Assembly: GCF_001735805.1 (NCBI RefSeq)
Contig: NZ_CP017248.1
Coordinates: 4,712,001 to 4,776,000, forward strand
Direction: 5' to 3'
Source of the DNA: Streptomyces fodineus
GTDB lineage: Bacteria > Actinomycetota > Actinomycetes > Streptomycetales > Streptomycetaceae
Length of the DNA: 64,000 nt
Positions 26,152 through 34,175 of this stretch are shown here, in pieces (position 1 is the stretch's first letter; each line of letters starts with the position of its first letter). The notes beneath the pieces are model-generated. The model had not been told where the DNA came from. It saw nothing but the letters and a program-made list of their open reading frames with translations, and ran no database searches. A program made the translations under genes and the position numbers.

Positions 26152-26817
26152 TCACTTCCTCCCCGGCGGCATCCCCAGCGGTCCGCCGATCTCCTCCGCC
26201 ATCACACGGCCCGCCTCGAACTCCAGGGTCTCGTCGCCCATCGTCGCCTGGTCGGTGTCGAGGCCGTCGAGTTCTTCCAGGGGCTGGTTGAGGCGGACGT
26301 GGATGAGGACCGACTGCAGGGCGCGCAGCACGGCGGAGGCCGTGGGGCCCCAGTTGGAGAAGTAGGAGAACTGCCACCACCACAGGGCCTCCGTGGTGCG
26401 GCCGGCACGGTAGTGGGCCATGCCGTGGCGGAGGTCGGTGATGACGTCGGCCAGGTCGTCGGAGATACGGGCCGGGACCGGGGCCTTGCGCGGCTCGTAG
26501 GGGTCGAAGACCTCGGAGTAGACGTCGACGGGGTCCAGCAGCCGGGCGAGGTTCTCGCGCAGTTCGTCCACATCCGCGTCCGGGCCGGTGTCCGGCTCGT
26601 AGCGCTCCTCGGGGACGATGTCCTCGTGGGCGCCCAGGCGGCCACCGGCCAGCAGCAGCTGGGAGACCTCCAGGAGGAGGAAGGGGACGGTGGATCCGGG
26701 CTCGTCGCCCCTCGCCACCTCCGTGACGGCCACCAGGAAGCTCTCGACCTGGTCCGCGATCTGGACCACGAAGTCGTCCGGGTTCTGAGCGGTCGCGTGC
26801 AGTGTGGCGTCAGACAT
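26152..26817 (-). CDS. DUF5063-family protein
   Basis: The 221-residue, acidic, helical protein has no membrane segment. Segments such as FLLLEVSQLLLAGGRL, LRHGMAHYRAG, ALWWWQFSYFSNWGPTASAVLRALQ and a C-terminal MPPGRK match DUF5063. This actinobacterial family is regularly encoded directly after recR. The ATG overlaps the recR stop by 8 bp (ATGTCTGA), which suggests coupled translation. Function is unknown; its constant place after recR hints at a link to DNA repair or nucleoid upkeep. Confidence 0.88.
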   Translation of the reverse strand: MSDATLHATAQNPDDFVVQIADQVESFLVAVTEVARGDEPGSTVPFLLLEVSQLLLAGGRLGAHEDIVPEERYEPDTGPDADVDELRENLARLLDPVDVYSEVFDPYEPRKAPVPARISDDLADVITDLRHGMAHYRAGRTTEALWWWQFSYFSNWGPTASAVLRALQSVLIHVRLNQPLEELDGLDTDQATMGDETLEFEAGRVMAEEIGGPLGMPPGRK

Positions 26818-27409
26818 CTAGGAGTCGTCTCCCCTCGAAGGCGCGGCCGAGGGTGACCTCGTCCGCGTATTCCAGGTCGCCACCCACCGGGAGGCCGCTG
26901 GCCAGGCGGGTGACCTTCAAGCCCATGGGTTTGATCATGCGGGCCAGGTACGTCGCCGTCGCCTCGCCCTCCAGATTCGGGTCCGTGGCCAGGATCAGTT
27001 CCGTGACCGTCCCGTCGGCCAACCGCGCGAGAAGTTCTCGTATACGCAGGTCGTCGGGACCCACGCCCTCGATCGGGCTGATGGCGCCGCCCAGGACGTG
27101 GTAGCGGCCCCGGAACTCGCGGGTGCGCTCGATGGCCACGACGTCCTTCGGTTCCTCCACGACACAGATCACCGAGGGGTCGCGGCGCGGGTCGCGGCAG
27201 ATGTTGCACAGCTCCTCCTGCGCGACGTTCCCGCACATCGCGCAGAAGCGGACCTTCGCCTTCACCTCCAGGAGGGCCTGGGCGAGGCGCTTCACGTCCG
27301 TCGGCTCGGCCTGCAGGATGTGAAAGGCGATCCGCTGCGCGCTCTTGGGACCGACGCCGGGCAGCCGCCCCAGCTCGTCGATGAGGTCCTGGACCACGCC
27401 TTCGTACAC
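26810..27409 (-). CDS. recR: RecR, recombination mediator protein
   Basis: RecR works with RecF/RecO to load RecA on gapped DNA. The 199-residue product has all parts: a helix-hairpin-helix (LPGVGPKSAQRIAFHIL), a four-cysteine zinc finger (CAMCGNVAQEELCNIC), and a Toprim domain (VICVVEEPKDVVAIER through ATDPNLEGEATATYLA). It starts at GTG 27409 after AAGGG. It follows ybaB by 51 bp on the same strand, the usual arrangement, and overlaps DUF5063. dnaX, often upstream in other phyla, is absent. Confidence 0.97.
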   Translation of the reverse strand: MYEGVVQDLIDELGRLPGVGPKSAQRIAFHILQAEPTDVKRLAQALLEVKAKVRFCAMCGNVAQEELCNICRDPRRDPSVICVVEEPKDVVAIERTREFRGRYHVLGGAISPIEGVGPDDLRIRELLARLADGTVTELILATDPNLEGEATATYLARMIKPMGLKVTRLASGLPVGGDLEYADEVTLGRAFEGRRLLDV

Positions 27410-27460
27410 CGGACTGCCCTTCCTTAAGACCTTTCGGTACGTACCGTAGTTGGCCCGGAC

Positions 27461-27805
27461 TCAGAACGGCAGACCGGGGATGCCCGTGCCGCCGCCGAGG
27501 CCCTGGGCGAGCGGGCCGAGCTTTTGCTGCTGGAGGGTCTGGGCGTTCTCGTTGGCCGCCTGTACGGCCGCCACGATCAGGTCGGCGAGGGTCTCGGTGT
27601 CCTCCGGGTCGACGGCCTTCGGGTCGATCTTCAGCGCGCGCAGCTCACCGGCGCCGGTCACCGTGGCCTTCACCAGACCACCGCCGGCCTGCCCGTCGAC
27701 CTCCGTGTTCGCCAGTTCCTCCTGGGCCCGCTGCAGATCCTGCTGCATCTTCTGGGCCTGCTGGAGCAACTGCTGCATGTTGGGCTGGCCACCACCGGGG
27801 ATCAC
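27461..27805 (-). CDS. YbaB/EbfC-family nucleoid-associated protein
   Basis: The 114-residue protein is a small DNA-binding nucleoid-associated factor. An N-terminal Gln-rich helix (MQQLLQQAQKMQQDLQRAQEEL) is followed by the beta-sheet core (VKATVTGAGELRALKIDP) and a long helix (LADLIVAAVQAANENAQ), the complete family fold. The GTG at 27805 is preferred because GAGGAGC lies 7 nt before it; longer frames extend upstream but lack such a site. It is followed by recR. Confidence 0.93.
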   Translation of the reverse strand: MIPGGGQPNMQQLLQQAQKMQQDLQRAQEELANTEVDGQAGGGLVKATVTGAGELRALKIDPKAVDPEDTETLADLIVAAVQAANENAQTLQQQKLGPLAQGLGGGTGIPGLPF

Positions 27806-27990
27806 GATCAGCTCCTCTACGTTCTTCTCCTTGAGCATGAGCCTACGTGGTCCACGCGCCCGTCGCCCCGCCACTCTTTCGAGTGAGAACAACGGCAGCC
27901 CTATACCTGATCAAGGCCCACTTCCGGGCGGAAAAGCCGGGAAAGAGCCTTCTTCGCCACCCATTGGGCGGTAGGAAGGGTGCCGCGCGT

Positions 27991-28050
27991 CGGCATGGAA
28001 TCGGCCATGGCACCGGCATGGAATCGGCGTGGTATGTCACGCTGCGTGAC
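27991..28050 (+). promoter_or_regulatory. direct repeats and palindrome upstream of the SLATT gene
   Basis: CGGCATGGAATCGG occurs at 27991-28004 and again at 28014-28027. Immediately after comes GTCACGCTGCGTGAC (28036-28050), a perfect palindrome with 7-bp arms around one base. They end 34 bp before the SLATT start, so they are good operator candidates in this 279-bp divergent region, which also holds the ybaB promoter. Confidence 0.5.
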
Positions 28051-28084
28051 CGGTGGGGATCAGTGACTGAGTAGGGAGTGCCGG

Positions 28085-28834
28085 GTGGGTCAGCCGGAGA
28101 TGCAGCCCGAGGGTCCGCCACAGGACGGGCGGGGCGAGGGTGCGGCCGGGCTGCGGCCGGGCGACCTGACCGGGCGGGCATTTCCGCTCGGGGACTGGGG
28201 GGAGCCCGCCGAGCGGCTCGACGAGCTGTACCGGTGGGTGGAGCGCGGGGCGCTGCAGACGGCGTCCTGGTATCTGCGGGACCGGATGTGGAAGCGGCGC
28301 GGCGCCCGGGTGCTGCGGTCGGGCGCGGCGGCGGGCGCGGTGGCCGGTGCCGCGCTGCCGCTGCTGGACCTGGCGGGAGCGGCCGAGGGGATCGCGCCCT
28401 GGGGCTGTCTGGCGCTGCTCGTCGCGGTCGCCTGCGTCGGCGTCGACCGGTACTTCGGGGTGACGTCCGGCTGGATGCGTGACGTGGCCACCGCGCAGGC
28501 CGTGCAGCGGCGGCTGCAGGCGCTGCAGTTCGACTGGGCCTCCGAGAGCGTCCGGGAGGTGCTGGGCCCGGCGGAGGGCACGGCGGCGGAGGCGGCCGAG
28601 CGGTGCCTGGGGGTGCTGCGGCGCTTCACCGAGGACGTGACGGAGCTGGTGCGCACGGAGACCACGGACTGGATGGTCGAGTTCCGCACCGGGTCGGCGC
28701 CGCTGGGGATCCAGGCGGCGGTGACCTATGTGCCACGGCAGGAGGTCGGGGGCGCGCCCGGCCGCTTCCCGCTGCCCCCGGCCAACGGCGCCCGCCCGAA
28801 CATGCCCCGGCAACGGCCGCCGGAGCCGCGCTAG
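28085..28834 (+). CDS. SLATT-domain membrane protein
   Basis: The 249-residue protein has a soluble N-terminus, then LDELYRWVERGALQTASWYLRDRMWKRRG before two membrane helices (about 80-98 and 104-124). A helical C-terminal half follows (AVQRRLQALQFDWASE...LGVLRRFTEDVTELVRTET) with a Pro-rich end. This two-helix layout fits the SLATT family, which was described as a membrane effector fused or linked to SMODS/SLOG nucleotide-signal genes. No such partner is next to it here. GTG 28085 has GGGAG 7 nt upstream. It converges on a Ser/Thr kinase gene, so a signalling link is possible. Confidence 0.75.
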   Translation: MGQPEMQPEGPPQDGRGEGAAGLRPGDLTGRAFPLGDWGEPAERLDELYRWVERGALQTASWYLRDRMWKRRGARVLRSGAAAGAVAGAALPLLDLAGAAEGIAPWGCLALLVAVACVGVDRYFGVTSGWMRDVATAQAVQRRLQALQFDWASESVREVLGPAEGTAAEAAERCLGVLRRFTEDVTELVRTETTDWMVEFRTGSAPLGIQAAVTYVPRQEVGGAPGRFPLPPANGARPNMPRQRPPEPR

Positions 28835-28835
28835 A

Positions 28836-28862
28836 GTGCCGGACAGCCGCCGCCGACGGCAC
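28836..28862. terminator. inverted repeat between convergent SLATT and kinase genes
   Basis: GTGCCG (28836-28841) pairs with CGGCAC (28857-28862) across the 49-bp gap between the two stops. It may act as a bidirectional terminator. The stem is short and there is no T-run. Confidence 0.3.
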
Positions 28863-28883
28863 CGCGGCCGGCCGTTCACACCC

Positions 28884-30857
28884 CTACTGCTTGGTGTACG
28901 TCAGGCTCTCCCCGCCGCTCGCCTTCGCCCGCTTCAGCCTGCCGTCCGGCAGCACGGTCACCTCGGTGGCCTCGCCCGGGGAGCAGGAGGAGGCGGGCTC
29001 GCCGCTGGTGACGGTGGACGGCCCGATCTCCAACGGCCCTTCCCCACCGGGCTGTTGGGTGAGCGTGGCCGCGAAGACACAGTGGTACATCCCCCCGCTG
29101 TCCGTGGGCCCGTTCGCGACCAGCGTCAGCACGCTGTCGCCCACCTTGCCCTGCCGGATGGTCAGTTGGCGGGTGCTGGTGCCGTTGGCGTTGTCGATCG
29201 TCGTCCGCCAGGTGCCGAGGTAGGCGTCCGGTACGGCCCCGTCCACGGAACTGGACGCGGAGGCGGACGGCGTCGACTCCCCCGGGCTGGGCGCACCCGA
29301 GGTGGCGGAGCCGGCGGTCGGTACGGGACCGGACGTCGCGCCGCCCTGGTCGCCGGTCCCGCCGCCGTTGCTCATCAACGCGTACACCGAGCCGCCCGCG
29401 CCCAGCGCCACCACCAGCGCGATCACGACGAGCAGCGCGGTCGACCGCCCGCTGCGCCGCTCCGGCTCCCGCCCCCCGGGACCGGGCGACGGCCCGTACG
29501 GCGGCGTGGACCCGATCCCGCCCCCGTAGGGGTTGTACGCCTGCTGCGGATACCCGTAGGCACCGCCCGACCGCGGATACGGCTGCGGCTGGGGATGCTG
29601 CTGCGCATACCCGTACGCCCCGGACCCCGGGGCAGCCGACGGCAGCCCCGGCACCGGAGCCTGCCCCGCCACAACGGTCGGCAGATGATCGACACCCCCG
29701 CCGGCACCGCCCGTCCCCAGGCCATCGGCCGACGGCACGGCGATGTCATCGGAAACAGCAGCATGCTCGGGCGAAGCCCCCCTCCGGGCGCCTTCCTCCG
29801 CACCGCTCTGCGAGGCGGAACCCGCACCCGACGACGGCTCCCGCTCGGCTGGTGCGGGTGGGAACCCGGACCCGGAACCGGAACCGGACGCCTCCGCACC
29901 CGTCGACGAACCCGCAGCCGCGCCACCCCCCTCCGGATCCTCGGCCTCCAGCAACTGCACGGCATGCCGCCCCAGTTGCGCGACCAGCGCCCCCGGCAGC
30001 CAGGGATCCCGGGACCTCCCCCCGGACACGGTGTCCTCCGCCCCCGTCCACTCCAGCAGCGCGTCCAGCGAAGGCCGGGCCGCCGGATCCTTGCGCAAGC
30101 AGGCCCGCACGAGGTCGGCGATCCCCTCCGGCACCCCCGCCAGATCCGGCTCCTCCTGGGCGATCCGGAACATCAGCGCATGCGCACCGCTCTGGGCGGT
30201 GCCGAACGGCAGCGCCCCGGTCGAGGCATAGGCCAGCACCGACCCCAGGCAGAACACATCGCACGCCGGCGTGATCCGGTCCCCCCGCACCTGCTCGGGC
30301 GCCATGAACCCCGGCGACCCGACCAGCGACCCGGTCCGGGTCAGCTCCTCCCCGCCCAGCGAGGTCGTCTCCAGCGCCCGGGCGATCCCGAAGTCGATCA
30401 CGCGCGGCCCGTCGATCGTCACGAGCACGTTCGACGGCTTCAGATCCCGGTGCACGATCCCGGCCGCATGGATGTCCTTGAGCGCATGGGCAAGCCCCGC
30501 CGCGAGGATCCGTACCGATCTCTCCGGCAGTGCGCCATGATCACGGCCGACCACCTGCTGCAAGCTCGGTCCGGCCACATACCCCGTGGCCACCCATGGC
30601 ACCGCCGCCTCGGTGTCCGCGTCCAGCACGGGCGCGGTCCAGTACCCGCCGACCCGCTGTGCGGCCTGCACCTCCTGCCGGAACCGCGCCCGGAACTCCT
30701 CCTGCGCGGCGAGTTCCTCGCGGACCAGTTTCACGGCGACGGTACGGCCCCGGTCCGACCGGGCGAGATACACCTGCCCCATGCCGCCCGCGCCCAGCCG
30801 GGCCAGCAGCCGGTAAGCCCCGATGCGTTGTGGATCCTTGGCCCCCACCTTCTCCAT
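28884..30857 (-). CDS. receptor-type Ser/Thr protein kinase
   Basis: The 657-residue protein has a Hanks-type kinase domain in residues 12-275: glycine loop LGAGGMGQVYLA, Lys in VAVKLV, catalytic loop IVHRDLKPSN, DFGIAR and MAPEQ. A long Pro/Gly/Ser/Tyr-rich juxtamembrane linker with GAYGYPQQ-type repeats follows. There is one membrane helix (about 485-510), then an extracellular domain of about 110 residues (YLGTWRTTIDNANGTSTRQLTI) with two cysteines. There are no PASTA repeats, so the ligand differs from PknB types. ATG 30857 is taken as the start. A TATTCT -10 candidate is at 30942-30947. Substrates are unknown. Confidence 0.93.
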   Translation of the reverse strand: MEKVGAKDPQRIGAYRLLARLGAGGMGQVYLARSDRGRTVAVKLVREELAAQEEFRARFRQEVQAAQRVGGYWTAPVLDADTEAAVPWVATGYVAGPSLQQVVGRDHGALPERSVRILAAGLAHALKDIHAAGIVHRDLKPSNVLVTIDGPRVIDFGIARALETTSLGGEELTRTGSLVGSPGFMAPEQVRGDRITPACDVFCLGSVLAYASTGALPFGTAQSGAHALMFRIAQEEPDLAGVPEGIADLVRACLRKDPAARPSLDALLEWTGAEDTVSGGRSRDPWLPGALVAQLGRHAVQLLEAEDPEGGGAAAGSSTGAEASGSGSGSGFPPAPAEREPSSGAGSASQSGAEEGARRGASPEHAAVSDDIAVPSADGLGTGGAGGGVDHLPTVVAGQAPVPGLPSAAPGSGAYGYAQQHPQPQPYPRSGGAYGYPQQAYNPYGGGIGSTPPYGPSPGPGGREPERRSGRSTALLVVIALVVALGAGGSVYALMSNGGGTGDQGGATSGPVPTAGSATSGAPSPGESTPSASASSSVDGAVPDAYLGTWRTTIDNANGTSTRQLTIRQGKVGDSVLTLVANGPTDSGGMYHCVFAATLTQQPGGEGPLEIGPSTVTSGEPASSCSPGEATEVTVLPDGRLKRAKASGGESLTYTKQ

Positions 30858-30941
30858 GCCCGCCCCGCCTTCCCCCGAGACCCATACGTCCCATGCCCGC
30901 CGCACACGCAACGCATACGACGCATACGTGTACGACGGACG

Positions 30942-30947
30942 AGAATA
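30942..30947 (-). promoter_or_regulatory. -10 box candidate for the Ser/Thr kinase gene
   Basis: The minus strand reads TATTCT, a close match to the main sigma-factor -10, 84 bp before the kinase ATG. The -35 position (GCGACT) is poor. Short CATACG repeats lie between the box and the start codon. Confidence 0.35.
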
Positions 30948-30982
30948 ATCCGGCCCTACCGGGGAGTCGCGCGGCCCACGGC

Positions 30983-31195
30983 CTACGGTTCAGTAACAGG
31001 CTTGCCCGGCTCGTCCAGGACCACCGACAGCCGCTCCATCAGCCGTACCGCGAGGTCGGGCTGGATCCGCAGCCCACCGATGCTCACGACCGGCTCACCG
31101 CTCACGGTGTCGACAACCTGTCGCGGAAACGCCCCGTCCAGAGAACAAGACGCCGATGTCGCTTCCGCATCGCGGACATTTACCCTCACCGGCAT
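30983..31195 (-). CDS. small conserved-looking hypothetical protein
   Basis: A 70-codon frame starts at ATG 31195 and ends at 30983. From about codon 20 on, third positions are almost all G or C and the peptide reads well (VVDTVSGEPVVSIGGLRIQPDLAVRLMERLSVVLDE), so I think it is real. An internal GTG seven bases downstream of the ATG is a possible start. The ATG shares bases with the start codon of the divergent aminotransferase (CATG, 31193-31196). The two genes must therefore use overlapping or leaderless promoters. The function is unknown. Confidence 0.55.
   Translation of the reverse strand: MPVRVNVRDAEATSASCSLDGAFPRQVVDTVSGEPVVSIGGLRIQPDLAVRLMERLSVVLDEPGKPVTEP
31181..31186 (+). promoter_or_regulatory. 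-10 box for a probably leaderless aminotransferase mRNA
   Basis: TACCCT ends 7 nt before ATG 31194 and no ribosome-binding site is present, which fits a leaderless transcript. The -35 region is weak (near GTCGCT). Confidence 0.4.
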
Positions 31196-32549
31196 GACCC
31201 CTCAGCCCAACCCCGACGCCGGCGCCGCAGTGAAGGCCGCGGACCGCGCGCACGTCTTCCACTCCTGGTCCGCCCAGGACCTCATCGACCCGCTCGCCGT
31301 CGCCGGCGCCGAGGGGTCGTACTTCTGGGACTACGACGGCAAGCGGTACCTGGACTTCACCAGCGGGCTCGTCTACACGAACATCGGCTACCAGCACCCG
31401 AAGGTCGTCGCGGCCATCCAGGAGCAGGCGGCGCGGATGACGACGTTCGCGCCCGCCTTCGCCATCGAGGCGCGCTCGGAGGCGGCCCGGCTGATCGCCG
31501 AGCGGACCCCCGGCGACCTGGACAAGATCTTCTTCACCAACGGCGGCGCGGACGCCGTGGAGCACGCGGTACGCATGGCCCGGCTGCACACGGGCCGCCC
31601 GAAGGTGCTCTCGGCGTACCGCTCGTACCACGGCGGCACCCAGCAGGCGATCAACATCACCGGCGACCCGCGCCGCTGGGCGAACGACGGCGCCGCGCAG
31701 GGTGTGGTCCGCTTCTGGGCGCCGTTCCTGTACCGCTCCCGCTTCTACGCCGAGAACGAGGAGCAGGAGACCGCGCGCGCCCTGGAGCACCTGGAGACGA
31801 CGATCGCCTTCGAGGGGCCGGGCACGGTCGCGGCGATCATCCTGGAGACCGTCCCGGGCACGGCCGGGATCATGGTCCCGCCGCCCGGCTACCTGGCCGG
31901 CGTCCGGGAGATCTGTGACCGTCACGGCATCGTCTTCATCCTGGACGAGGTCATGGCGGGCTTCGGGCGCACGGGCGAGTGGTTCGCCGCCGACCTCTTC
32001 GGCGTCGTACCCGACCTGATGACCTTCGCCAAGGGTGTGAACTCGGGTTACGTCCCGCTCGGCGGCGTCGCCATTTCACAGCGGATCGCCGAGACCTTCG
32101 GCAAGCGCCCCTACCCCGGCGGTCTGACCTACTCCGGGCACCCGCTGGCCTGCGCCGCCGCCGTCGCCACGATCAACGTGATGGCGGAAGAGGGTGTCGT
32201 GGAGAACGCCAGGCGCCTCGGCGAGACGGTCGTCGGCCCGGCCCTGGCCGAGCTGGCCGAGCGGCACCCGAGCGTCGGCGAGGTGCGCGGCGTCGGCATG
32301 TTCTGGGCGCTGGACCTCGTGAAGAACCGGGAGACCCGCGAGCCGCTGGTGCCGTACAACGCCACCGGCGAGGCGAACGCCCCGATGGCCGCGTTCGCGG
32401 CCGCCGCCAAGCGGCACGGCGTGTGGCCCTTCGTGAACATGAACCGCACCCACGTCGTCCCGCCGTGCAACGTCACGGAGGCCGAGCTGAAGGAGGGCTT
32501 CGCCGCCCTGGACGCCGCGCTGAGCGTGGCCGACGAGCACACGGCCTAG
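31194..32549 (+). CDS. class III pyridoxal-phosphate aminotransferase
   Basis: The 451-residue protein belongs to the omega/class III aminotransferases (fold type I). It shows SYFWDYDGKRYLDFTSGL near the N-terminus, FFTNGGADAVEHAVRMAR, the cofactor aspartate region FILDEVMAGFGRTGEWFA, and lysine K280 in MTFAKGVNSGY that binds PLP. Its closest relatives in my judgement are beta-alanine/taurine/polyamine-type transaminases using pyruvate or oxoglutarate; the substrate is unknown. The GntR regulator 100 bp downstream on the same strand probably controls it. The start overlaps the divergent small gene. Confidence 0.9.
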   Translation: MTPQPNPDAGAAVKAADRAHVFHSWSAQDLIDPLAVAGAEGSYFWDYDGKRYLDFTSGLVYTNIGYQHPKVVAAIQEQAARMTTFAPAFAIEARSEAARLIAERTPGDLDKIFFTNGGADAVEHAVRMARLHTGRPKVLSAYRSYHGGTQQAINITGDPRRWANDGAAQGVVRFWAPFLYRSRFYAENEEQETARALEHLETTIAFEGPGTVAAIILETVPGTAGIMVPPPGYLAGVREICDRHGIVFILDEVMAGFGRTGEWFAADLFGVVPDLMTFAKGVNSGYVPLGGVAISQRIAETFGKRPYPGGLTYSGHPLACAAAVATINVMAEEGVVENARRLGETVVGPALAELAERHPSVGEVRGVGMFWALDLVKNRETREPLVPYNATGEANAPMAAFAAAAKRHGVWPFVNMNRTHVVPPCNVTEAELKEGFAALDAALSVADEHTA

Positions 32550-32589
32550 TCGTACGGCGGCTGCCGCCGGGGCGATCCGAACGCGTAAG

Positions 32590-32634
32590 GTGACGTGCTC
32601 GTAAGAGTTGGCGAGTACGTCACCCACACGTGTG
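32590..32634. promoter_or_regulatory. 12-bp inverted repeat plus palindrome before the GntR gene
   Basis: GTGACGTGCTCG (32590-32601) and CGAGTACGTCAC (32612-32623) are complementary at 11 of 12 positions around a 10-bp spacer. Directly after comes the palindrome CACACGTGTG (32625-32634), ending 15 bp before the GntR ATG. The arrangement fits an operator for autoregulation. It could also act as a terminator for the aminotransferase gene. Confidence 0.5.
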
Positions 32635-32649
32635 AGGAGAGCCCCCGAC

Positions 32650-33345
32650 ATGCCCGGCACCGGCGCCGTGACCCGCAGCACCCTGCGCCAGCAGATCGCG
32701 GACGCGCTCCGTGACGAGGTGCTGGCAGGGCGGCTGCGACCGGGCCGGGCGTTCACGGTCAAGGAGATCGCCGACCAGTACGGCGTCTCCGCCACCCCCG
32801 TGCGCGAGGCGCTGGTCGACCTGTCCGCGCAGGGCATCCTGGAGGCCGACCAGCACCGGGGCTTCCGGGTGCCGGAGTACTCCCTCACCGACTACCGGAA
32901 CATGATCGAGGCTCGCAGCCTGGTCACCGACGGCATGTTCCAGGCCCTCACCACCGGCCACCCCGCCTTCCGCACCCCGCCGGAGGACCCGCGCACGACC
33001 GAGGCCCTGGCCACCGTCCGCCGCCGCGGCGAGGAGGCCCAGCGGGCGGCGGCGGCCGGCGACCTCACCATCCTCATCGGCTACGACCTCCGCTTCTGGC
33101 GCGAGCTCAGCGCCCTGTTCGGCAACCCCTACCTCGGCGACTTCCTCAACCGCCTCCGCGTGCAGTCCTGGGTCTGCGCGGTGCAGCACCTGCTCCGCCT
33201 CCCCGACCTGCGCGGCCGGCTGTGGGCGGGGCACACGGACCTGGTCGACGCGCTGGCCCGCCGCGAGGCCGACACCGCCCGCGGCATCGTCGCCGCCTCC
33301 AACGCCCACTCGCTGGCGCTGCTGGAACACCTCAGCAACGGGTAA
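32650..33345 (+). CDS. GntR/FCD-family transcriptional regulator
   Basis: The 231-residue protein has an N-terminal winged helix-turn-helix (LRQQIADALRDEVLAGRLRPG, VKEIADQYGVSATPVREALVDL) and a C-terminal all-helical FCD/FadR-type ligand-binding domain. That domain includes MIEARSLVTDGMF and a late AGHTDLVDALARREADTA. FCD domains commonly bind organic acids or amino acids through His/Asp residues. The ATG has GAGGAGAG about 9 nt upstream. Its position after the class III aminotransferase suggests it senses that enzyme's substrate or product. Confidence 0.9.
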   Translation: MPGTGAVTRSTLRQQIADALRDEVLAGRLRPGRAFTVKEIADQYGVSATPVREALVDLSAQGILEADQHRGFRVPEYSLTDYRNMIEARSLVTDGMFQALTTGHPAFRTPPEDPRTTEALATVRRRGEEAQRAAAAGDLTILIGYDLRFWRELSALFGNPYLGDFLNRLRVQSWVCAVQHLLRLPDLRGRLWAGHTDLVDALARREADTARGIVAASNAHSLALLEHLSNG

Positions 33346-33445
33346 GTGACCAGTACCGCACGCACCCGGGGGGCACCCCGGCGCCGCACCGACTACCCTT
33401 CCCTGACCACCTCCCATGTGGACCCTTCTGTGCGAGGAGCCCTCT

Positions 33446-34096
33446 TTGGCCTGTGACCTGTGGCTGGTACCGCTCGTGGATGTGTTGTGCCACACCCCCG
33501 ACAACCCGTTCGCCGAGGAACTCGCGCAGTACAACAACGCACTGACGACGGCCGGCCTCCCGCCGGTGCCCGTGTACCAGTACATGCCGGGCCTGTCCGG
33601 CGAGGTCGCGCCCGTGGCCGGCTTCGACTACGACGCCCTCCACTTCCTCCGCCGCGCGTACCTGCTCCAGGTCTGCGGCCTGCCGGTGACCCCCGTCGAC
33701 GAACTGGGCGGCGACTACGAGCAGTTGCTGGAGATGTTCGAGACGACGGCCCAGCAGTCCCACCTGGTCTGGCACTACGACCACGCGGGCGCCTACGTCC
33801 CGGTCGACTTCCCGCACCCCCTGTCCAACGAGGAACTCCTCGCGGGCGGCGGCCCCTTGGGTAGCTCCCAGACCCTCCTGCGCGAACTGGAGTACGTGGC
33901 CCAGACGATCGGCATCGACCCGGCCAACCCCCCGGCGGCCCCGGCCCCGCCGACGGCCCCCACGGAACTGGAGGAACCGGCCGTCCCCGCGCCGTACGAC
34001 CCCAGCCCCTTCGCCCGCGAACGGCACGTGTGGCTGGGCCTGCACGCGGCGGCGACCCGCTCACTGGCGCAGGGCTCGATGATCGTCTTCAGCTGA
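33446..34096 (+). CDS. conserved hypothetical protein
   Basis: The 216-residue soluble protein reads ACDLWLVPLVDVLCHTPDNPF at its start, then ALHFLRRAYLLQVCGLPV, and ends RHVWLGLHAAATRSLAQGSMIVFS. It has a Pro-rich stretch around residues 160-185. I recognise it as a type of protein common in Streptomyces but know no function. TTG 33446 is chosen because GAGGAG lies 6 nt upstream and the conserved-looking part begins there; ATG 33416 lacks a site. No domain motif, cofactor site or membrane helix is visible. Confidence 0.8.
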   Translation: MACDLWLVPLVDVLCHTPDNPFAEELAQYNNALTTAGLPPVPVYQYMPGLSGEVAPVAGFDYDALHFLRRAYLLQVCGLPVTPVDELGGDYEQLLEMFETTAQQSHLVWHYDHAGAYVPVDFPHPLSNEELLAGGGPLGSSQTLLRELEYVAQTIGIDPANPPAAPAPPTAPTELEEPAVPAPYDPSPFARERHVWLGLHAAATRSLAQGSMIVFS

Positions 34097-34139
34097 TCCC
34101 GCCGCCTGGCCGAGCTGGTGTGATTTCACCCACCTCTTC

Positions 34140-34168
34140 TTGCCGTGGGGGAAATGCCTGCCTACGTT
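34140..34168 (+). promoter_or_regulatory. canonical promoter giving a leaderless DUF6400 mRNA
   Basis: TTGCCG (34140-34145), a 17-bp spacer, and TACGTT (34163-34168) form a textbook main-sigma promoter. The -10 ends exactly 7 nt before ATG 34176 and no ribosome-binding site exists, so transcription should start at or next to the A of the start codon. Confidence 0.7.
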
Positions 34169-34175
34169 CGGTGGC

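Noticed and set aside
28085..30857. Defence island around the SLATT gene and the Ser/Thr kinase
   Set aside because: Flanking genes are conserved housekeeping genes with normal composition. No SMODS, SLOG, nuclease or mobile gene is present.
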